From the NCBI RefSeq assembly GCF_016097555.1, contig NC_054702.1, positions 107,104,628 to 107,168,627 of the forward strand: a stretch of DNA of 64,000 nt. Reading direction: 5' to 3'. Positions 58,201 to 64,000 of this stretch are shown here, in pieces; position 1 is the stretch's first letter; each line of letters begins with the position of its first letter. The position numbers were made by a program, and so were the translations under genes. A model generated the notes under the pieces. It saw only the letters and a program-made list of their open reading frames with translations. It did no database searches and was not told the origin of the DNA. This stretch comes from Gigantopelta aegis (taxonomy: Eukaryota > Mollusca > Gastropoda > Neomphalida > Peltospiridae).

Positions 58201-61200
58201 AATTGACCGTAAAACAATTGTAAATCGACCTTTTGTCAATGACCGTAAAACCATTGTAAATTCAACGGTTGCCATATGCTTTGTCTATAAAAGGCCTTCC
58301 ACTTCCCAGGACAATACATCCTTCCAAGACTGATATGAGTACTCTAAACCTGCAGAAGACGTAGCTCAATGGAAATTATGCTCAGACAATTGATGTGATG
58401 GCATGTACTCGTGTAACCCTGTCAGAACAGTTGTAACATTAGGTCATCGCGAGGAAGGACCATATACTGCATTCAACTGATTGGTTTTTGTTCTCGTTTC
58501 AACCAGTGCACCACAACTGGTCAAAGGCCGTAGTGTGTACTTTTCTGTCTGCGGGAAAGTGCATATAAAAGAGCCCTTGCTACATTAGAAACAATGTAGC
58601 GGGTTTCCTTTGATGACTACATGTAGAATTAACAAATGTTTCACATCCAATAGCCCATGATTAATTAATTAATGTGCTCTAGTGGCGTCGTTAAACAAAC
58701 CAAACGAATTTTTTTGTTTCCGTCTTTGGAAGGTGTTTAACTGAGCATTTTGTGAACGGTGACAACCGTGAGTCTCACTGCATGTATCAAAGTGTTCCAG
58801 GTAATTGGAAATGCGACTAGAAGGGCTATTGGTTACAATTATAAGAAGTCTCATCAAATAACTTTCATCGTAACCGATTACATTGGGTATAAAAATGTAG
58901 GTACTATCTAGTCGCAATAAGTGAAATATTACACTTATATTTGAACAATGCGAAACAATCTGATTTACTCAGAATGTAAAGATTCGCAAATAATTATAGT
59001 TATTCACTTATGTTTTCTAATGTCAGACAAGAAAGCGAAACGGGTTGTGAGTGCTAGTGTTATGCATACATTCCAGGGCGAGATCGATGCAGCTAATTGT
59101 ATTATACTTTTGATATCATTCGGCGTTCGTTCTGGAGCCACGCGCTGGCTGGCAGAGATGGAATGTCCCTTTGACATGCTGCTGGATTCTGATAGACAGG
59201 TATTTTATTATTGTGTTTTTAGCCACCACTCCAAATACACACGAACACGCACGCATGTACAAACGCACGCACACATACACACACACAGACAGATACACAC
59301 ACAGGTCTACGCCCCCCCCCAAACACATACATGCACGCACAAACATACACACGCACGCACGCACGTACGCACACACATACGCATACACAGACAAACAACA
59401 AAACAACGACATGCTAGGGTTAGTTCACTGGAACTAGTTCAAATCATATCATGAACGTACTGGTAAGATAAACCAAAACTACGACTCGTCATCTATGTGA
59501 CCAATGGTATTTAAAAGAGAGCCAGTATTCAGACTGCTTTCAAAATTGGCAAGATGCTAAAAAACTCAGCTATAGATACGATTCTCTCAGCAGTAATCAA
59601 GAGTACACCTTTTTAAATATTCTAAAATGTGTTACAGTCACTATGCACTTCTGTAAGTACACAATGACACGAATCTGGCGAAATGTCGCTAAAAAATCAT
59701 TTTTCTGAAAGGTCGTATAGCGCTACATGTGTTTAGAATACTACATTGTATTTTCAGGTTTTTAAAGCATTTGGACTAAAGAAATCTGTTTATAAGGTAA
59801 GACAACACATTCCGCATAAATATGTTAAAACCGAAAGGTCACTAGGATACAAAATAGCATTGGCTAATGTTGTCACTTTGCGACCCAAGAATACTATTCC
59901 ATATTGATACCCCATATGAATTACCAATACGGGAAGGCGTAGATGATTTGCAATCGAAAGTGGCAGGAAGATGTGATTTATCACATGTGCAGCAGTTTTA
60001 GTAACGTATCTGTATATAATTCCAATCTCTAAAAATCCCTTTATTATAAACCCTTGGATTGGTCAAATTCGTATCACGTGACGATAAAAACTGGCATTCA
60101 TAGCACCATGAATCTCAGTTTAGCACTATTTTTGGCTATATAGCCGGAACTACTTTATGAATTATGTCAACAAAGGAATCCCCGAGTAATTTCCGTGAGA
60201 TTCTATTTTTAGACATCAAACAGTAATCGTTTGCTGTCAAACTTCTAAACATCTTCACATATAAATTATACCATACAAAATAGGTCTCTTCAGACATTTT
60301 TATTAACGGTTAAAAGTTATTGAAATTACTTACGTTATATGTTTATAGTGAATTCAAAATCTATTTTGCCGATCCAAAAAAAGTATATAATTCCAATGGA
60401 ATTTGGTATTTTACAAAAGCGATTTCAAAAACAAAATTCAGTCAGTTCATGCCAACCATTAGCAGTAACGCGCATTCAACGGCATTGTAGTATGACGTAC
60501 ACAACACATAGTTTCTAAGTTTTCGCGCCACTGCGATGCAATCTTTAAATGAGTCGGGTTTTGAAACTAGGCATATGATGTACATGTCGGGACACAGGAA
60601 CGAAGCTTCAATTCGAAGCTACAACAGAGAATGTTCCACTTTCCAAAAACGAAACATGAGCATGGCACTGTCAAATCTCACGAATACTTGTGTCGCACCA
60701 CTTGAAATCACACATGCCAAAACCATCCTGTTGCCACTTCCACAATTACAAGGCCAGTAAACACAGAAACTCGCGACACACCTGTTTCATCCATTTCCGG
60801 AAATATTGAAACCACTTTCTCCATGTCAAATCTATCAACACATGGAATTATCACGCACTCAAAATTTTATAACTGTAATTTCAACGTCGTAATTGGTAAA
60901 TCTGGACAGTAATCAAAAAATGGCGCCTATCCACAGTTCGTAGTTAAATATTCATACACCAACCGCTTCACATATAAATTATAGCATACAAAATAGGTCG
61001 CTTCAGACATTTTTATTACAGGTTAAAAGTTATTAAAATTACTTACGTTATATGTTTCCAGTGAATTCAAAATGTTTTTAGTTGGTATTAACATTTAATG
61101 CAAAAAATTAATATGAATTGTATTAATGATTGTAACATTGTCATTCTCTCATTCGGCTATTGACGGAAAAAGCCGAACCACCATAGGGATTCCGCTAATG

Positions 61201-62325
61201 TTGAGTATGAATTTCGTGTTAATAAAATAGTAAATAGTTGGAAAATAGAGTTCACTTTTTATTTTAAAGAGCTTTACATTAATGACATGGTTATGTGTTT
61301 GGAATTATAAGAATTGAACGTGAATTTTTTTGAGTTTCATGCTAGTATGAAACGCAAAACCGCTTTACACACTTTAGTATGAATGGCTTCGCGCTAACGC
61401 GCTACGCCATTCATACAGTGTGTAAAGCGGTTTTGCGTTTCATTCTATAATAAAACTCAAGAATGTTCACGTTCAATTCTTAAATGTTAAAACAATCTTT
61501 GTTTTAATAAACGACACTACCCGAACACATTGATGTCAATCATGTGGTCACTGTGACATGTAGTCAAGAGAAAACCCGTTACATTATTTCATTAGCAACA
61601 AGGGTTTGGTCAGTGTCGTGTATGGTGTTAAATTCACTACAGGTTTGGTCAGTGTCCTGTATGGTGTGTTATATTCACTACAGGTTTGGTCAGTGTCCTG
61701 TATGGTGTGTTATATTCGCTATAGGTTTGGTCAGTGTCCTGTATGGTGTGTTATATTAACTACAGGTTTGGTCTGTGTCCTGTATGGTTTATTATGGGGA
61801 ACAAATGGCTGCTGGAAGATCACTTCCACGTCCATACGCAGATATCCATGACGACCCTAACCAGGTTTGATATCAATTTTATTTCTATAAATTTGAGTAA
61901 CTAACTGAACTGCCGTTGTTAGATACGCATACTGAAGAAGTTGCACTTTTTGATACGCCTGCAGATAGTGACATGCTGTTAAGATCGACGTCGTTAAATC
62001 GTTGGCATTTAGGTCCTTCTATCCACTGAATTGCTGAAATGTGCAATGTTCGTGTCCTGTGAATATTTCTAGTTTATCGTATTATACTATTAACACTGTG
62101 CATTCAGATTTCTTCATAAATTGTCATTTTTATTTACCGTATGTAGACATTTCTTGTTTACTGTTGTTCTAGTGTATATTAAACGTCTGCATTAAATATA
62201 ATGTTTGCCCTTTTCAGATGGGAGGAGATTTTATTTTGGATAAGAATGGAACCGTTAAACTCGTGTACTGTAGCAAGACAGCTAAAGATAGACCCACCAC
62301 TGACGATCTCTTGGACATTTTGAAG
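54159..62325 (+). CDS. SELENOL: Selenoprotein L (SelL), copy 2, with UxxU motif; last exon not found
   Basis: Exons: 54159-54279, 54508-54586, 55094-55147, 56376-56418, 57503-57736, 59077-59199, 59758-59796, 61766-61864, 62218-62325. Exon lengths and phases equal those of copy 1 except exon 4, which is 9 bases shorter. It begins [20 protein letters not shown] and contains [20 protein letters not shown] and [16 protein letters not shown] (UGA at 57692-57694 and 57701-57703), [43 protein letters not shown]. After 62325 the donor AAG|GTAATT is clear, but the short final coding exon and the SECIS were not found before 64000; they may lie beyond the window or be unrecognisable. Role as for copy 1: a thioredoxin-like diselenide protein. 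Divergence from copy 1 is substantial in the N-terminal third and in introns, so the duplication is not recent. Confidence 0.87.
54900..55018. repeat. Imperfect hairpin with telomere-like CCCTAA runs
   Basis: CTATGTTCCCTCA and TGAGGGAACATAG are inverted copies; AACCCTAAACCTAACCTAACCC follows. It lies in selL copy 2 intron 2. A short TAACCCTAAACCTAACCC is also at about 33665. Confidence 0.6.
55229..55266. repeat. (ATT)n microsatellite
   Basis: TAT/ATT trinucleotide run in selL copy 2 intron 3. Confidence 0.9.
55398..55672. mobile_element. Diverged MITE related to 3823-3968
   Basis: TTACGGACTCCCATTTTTG and GGCAGTTGCCCCC...CTCGTACGCGTA, with repeated GCCCGAATTTGAGG-like blocks, match the earlier element in content and order. 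Confidence 0.45.
56424..56776. mobile_element. Diverged copy of the 10341-10726 MITE
   Basis: Shares TAGTTTTTAAACACTAA, AAGTGTTTTTGGTCATC, TGGTGTTTTTAATATCACAAAATGC and AATGTGTTACAGGTTTGTA in the same order. The ends have decayed (AAGTGACAAACCATAG, GGGTCTGCGACTTTAA). It lies in selL copy 2 intron 4. Confidence 0.8.
57365..57495 (+). repeat. Tandem repeat of about 35 bp before exon 5
   Basis: GATTAACCATTGCTTTCGTTTTGTATATCTACT-type units repeat about four times up to the exon 5 acceptor. Confidence 0.75.
57611..58038 (+). repeat. Exact-looking 214-bp tandem duplication covering the UxxU part of exon 5
   Basis: 57611-57824 and 57825-58038 appear identical, from GCAAAAACTGGTGACACC through the two UGA codons, the donor AAG|GTGCAT and part of intron 5. 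The second copy has no acceptor in front, so it should be intronic. Confidence 0.92.
58355..58712 (+). repeat. tRNA-derived SINE, second subfamily, diverged head
   Basis: GACGTAGCTCAATGG (box A), CTCGTTTCAACCAGTGCACC, AAAGAGCCCTTGCTAC, TTTCACATCCAATAGCC, tail GGCGTCGTTAAACAAACC. It lies in selL copy 2 intron 5. Confidence 0.75.
59231..59395. repeat. CA-rich low-complexity tract
   Basis: ACACGAACACGCACGC, (CA)n and CGCACGCACG runs immediately after selL copy 2 exon 6. The His/Thr ORFs over it are artefacts. Confidence 0.9.
60247..60366 (+). repeat. 120-bp direct repeat, copy A
   Basis: CTTCACATATAAATTATACC, TTCAGACATTTTTATTAACG and ATTACTTACGTTATATGTTT recur at 60963-61078. The two copies bracket the recombinase relic. 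Confidence 0.85.
60536..60760 (+). pseudogene. C-terminal fragment of a Crypton/DUF3504-type tyrosine recombinase
   Basis: The frame reads [21 protein letters not shown], then [16 protein letters not shown]. The GHR...SIRSY signature, with His-Arg and a Tyr placed like the catalytic residues of tyrosine recombinases, is typical of DUF3504/Crypton-derived proteins common in marine invertebrates. Only about 45 residues are recognisable and no catalytic-domain start lies upstream. It sits in selL copy 2 intron 7. A fragment of a mobile element or a processed relic is likely. Confidence 0.6.
60963..61078 (+). repeat. 120-bp direct repeat, copy B
   Basis: About 93% similar by eye to 60247-60366, same orientation, about 600 bp further on. 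Confidence 0.85.
61309..61481. mobile_element. Long near-perfect hairpin element
   Basis: Arms of about 75-80 bp: GTATGAAACGCAAAACCGC, TTTACACAC and GTATGAATGGC pair with GCCATTCATAC, GTGTGTAAAGCGG and TTTTGCGTTTCAT around a loop TTCGCGCTAACGCGCTAC. The outer parts (GAATTGAACGTGAA / TTCACGTTCAATTC) also pair. Foldback-type MITE. Confidence 0.8.
61497..61605 (-). repeat. SINE tail fragment
   Basis: TTTGTTTTAATAAACGACACTACCCGAACACATTGATGTCAA is a diverged reversed SINE tail. It is followed by GAGAAAACCCGTTACATTATTTCATTAGC. Confidence 0.6.
61604..61806 (+). repeat. 41-bp tandem repeat made from the exon 8 acceptor and exon start
   Basis: GTTTGGTCAGTGTCCTGTATGG begins at 61604, 61643, 61684, 61725 and 61766. 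Copies two to five are preceded by ACAG or ATAG, so four consecutive acceptors exist; only the last leads into the full exon. Confidence 0.9.
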
Positions 62326-62885
62326 GTAATTGTATACTATATTCTATCACTTCATTAGGTCCAAAACAGCGGATTTGGGTCTGGGTCTGGCGAGTATGGT
62401 ACCAGTCGAAAATGAAACGTATTGAATCGAATGTGGCAAAACACACCGCGTCTGTGTTGGCGCGAACTACAGATATGGCAACAGACGACGTACAACATGA
62501 GCTAAATTTTAACACTGCAAGACAGAGCTGCACAATTTTCGAACCTTACTCTTTCCTTTTTCTTAATAACCAACAGAAAAGGTATATATTAATCAATGTG
62601 GACTTCGCATACTTATTGTTGATGTTTATAGAAGTAAATTTATCTAAAGATATGAACGTATTAATATATATTGAAAACACGTAACAGTTACAGACATCAA
62701 AGTACAACACTCGCAACCCCGAGACCCAGCTTCGGTGTGTTGTGGACCTTAGTCTGAACAAAACCTATCGCAGACATAAATAACATCAAAATAGACCACG
62801 TAAAATGTGGTATGGTTCAGGAGGTAGTTAATTTATTTATACCCCACTTTCGGTCTCGTTGTCATGGTTTCTGTTGTTAAAAGAG
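62326..62885. other. Sequence after selL copy 2 exon 9
   Basis: No recognised feature. It should contain part of intron 9 of copy 2. No exon like ACA-ATT-GAT-AAG-TGA was found. Confidence 0.4.
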
Positions 62886-62889
62886 TAGC

Positions 62890-63010
62890 TGTATTCGCCG
62901 ATACACCTACACTTTTCCATAGAAGTGTAGGTGTATTGAATACACCTACACTTTTGGAGGAAAAGTGTAGGTGCATCGGTGAATACACCTACACTTTTCA
63001 TTTAACTACA
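62890..63010. mobile_element. Compact inverted-repeat cluster (TACACCTACACTTTT)
   Basis: TACACCTACACTTTT occurs three times, with AAAAGTGTAGGTG / GAAGTGTAGGTG inverted between them, so several alternative hairpins are possible. Confidence 0.75.
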
Positions 63011-63267
63011 CCTGTATTTAAAACAAAAGAATAAACAAACAAAAAATTATTAATAATACAATGAAATGTTATTGTCATAACTTACATTGAAATCCGGAAG
63101 GTATGTCCGTTGTTTCTCTTATATTTGACGAGCACGTGTTCACACTTGCCATGTTCGATTGCAACGCACTGTCTTTTAAATCCTTTAACACTTAACTAAA
63201 ATCTTTAGGTATCCATATTGGGGCAATGTAGACGAATTGTCCCCCTTATGATACACGTCCAGCCGTC

Positions 63268-63504
63268 ATTAGCTCGAGTCAGTTCCAGCCCTACCCGTTA
63301 TTAATATTGATATGTGGAGTAAGCTACTGTGTCTAAAATACTTTTTTTCCTTCTAAATCTGATGCCACAGACCTTTAGTTTGATTATTCTCGAGTCCAGT
63401 CATAACATTAAAAATACATATTGTTAACCAGTACGAACGCTACACGAAGAAACCCGACATATCAATATGAATAACGGGTAGGGCTGGAGGTGACTCTAGC
63501 TATT
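63268..63504. mobile_element. Hairpin MITE (CCAGCCCTACCCGTTATT ends)
   Basis: Inverted ends of about 45 bp: AGCTCGAGTCAGTTCCAGCC and CTACCCGTTATTAATATTG pair with CAATATGAATAACGGGTAG and GGCTGGAGGTGACTCTAGCT. Confidence 0.8.
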
Positions 63505-63600
63505 CTGACACATAGTCATCAAAGGAAACCCGCTACATTTTCCCAATAGCAGAAATGGATCTATACACTTTCTACAGACAGATCACGTGACACGTATACT
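63505..63600 (-). repeat. SINE middle fragment
   Basis: GACACATAGTCATCAAAGGAAACCCGCTAC and CTACAGACAGATCACG resemble the reversed SINE body; ends are missing. Confidence 0.45.
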
Positions 63601-63631
63601 GGTTTTTGATACACCAGGAGCGGATCCAGGT

Positions 63632-63800
63632 TTTGATTTAACGGAATTGGGTCGTCGGACATGGTAAGAGGTGTTTGAACAGGTTTTGATTTAACGGAGC
63701 TGGGGCGTCGGACATGGTAAGAGGTGTTTGAACAGGTTTTGATTTAACGGAGCTGGGGCGTCGGACATGGTAAGAGGTGTTTGAACAGGTTTTTATTGAG
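63632..63800 (+). repeat. Tandem repeat, unit about 55 bp, 3 copies
   Basis: GGTTTTGATTTAACGGAGCTGGGGCGTCGGACATGGTAAGAGGTGTTTGAACA-type unit, three near-identical copies and a partial fourth. Confidence 0.92.
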
Positions 63801-63848
63801 TTTTGTTTTACGTCCGCTCTTGGTGTTGTGTGACACTAGTTGGTACGG

Positions 63849-63869
63849 CGGGGGGGGGGGGGGGGGGGA
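63849..63869. repeat. Poly-G tract
   Basis: G run interrupting an otherwise AT-rich stretch; its length is uncertain. Confidence 0.85.
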
Positions 63870-64000
63870 GTACAATGGGCCCACCGAGGTAGTTTGATCC
63901 TACGACCCATGCACACCAGGCGATTAATAATATTGTCACAGTGCTAAAACTTTATAACAACGTTATAACAATACAGTTTATATATTTATTTTCACAAGTG

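Noticed and set aside
58948..59454. 168-codon ORF as its own gene
   Set aside because: Only 59077-59199 is real (selL copy 2 exon 6); the rest is intron and CA repeat.
61544..61851. Two overlapping ORFs with repeated VWSVSCMV peptides
   Set aside because: They read through the 41-bp acceptor/exon 8 repeat; only 61766-61864 is the exon.

Overview
The window is animal nuclear DNA. It is AT-rich, has intron-split genes with GT/AG borders, and is dense in microsatellites, tRNA-derived SINEs and small DNA transposons. The SINE type, whose tail reads like GTTAAACAAAACAAACTTT, and the selenoprotein L genes point to an aquatic invertebrate, most likely a marine mollusc (probably a gastropod). That assignment is inference. 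Three protein-coding genes could be built exon by exon, all on the + strand.

(1) 522-26664: TRMT6, the non-catalytic subunit of the tRNA m1A58 methyltransferase, as 12 coding exons giving 503 codons. Its first intron is about 16 kb. It holds a giant inverted repeat (arms 1161-9977 and 10220-15196, loop of about 242 bp) made of transposon material, including a THAP zinc-finger exon and arrays of a GTCATTTCGTACC motif. One arm carries a 4.19-kb insertion (with a broken Tc1 transposase gene inside) and the other a 387-bp MITE, so each arm shows the empty site of the other's insertion.

(2) 33863-43452: a complete selenoprotein L (SelL)-type gene, 10 coding exons, 307 residues, with two in-frame UGA codons three codons apart (UxxU). 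The frame is otherwise open to a normal stop. A SECIS-like hairpin lies in the short 3' UTR before an AATAAA. (3) 54159-62325: a tandem paralogue with the same intron positions and the same UxxU; its short last exon was not found in the window. Between the two lies a lone exon resembling the last exon of TRMT6 (45480-45572), which suggests that a TRMT6-selL block was duplicated and the second TRMT6 copy was lost. An ORF finder ends both selL reading frames at the first UGA and would miss the active-site motif.

The rest is repeats. 26.7-33.8 kb: minisatellites (a GC-rich unit of about 100-110 bp, CA repeats, a 72-bp unit). 43.5-54.1 kb: SINEs, a 51-bp-unit array, (AT)n runs and MITEs. 59.8-61.5 kb: a Crypton/DUF3504-type tyrosine recombinase relic and a long hairpin element. 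62.3-64 kb: hairpin MITEs and a short tandem repeat. The selL genes also show repeated small duplications at exon edges (duplicated splice acceptors, a relic exon, and a 214-bp duplication carrying the UxxU codons).
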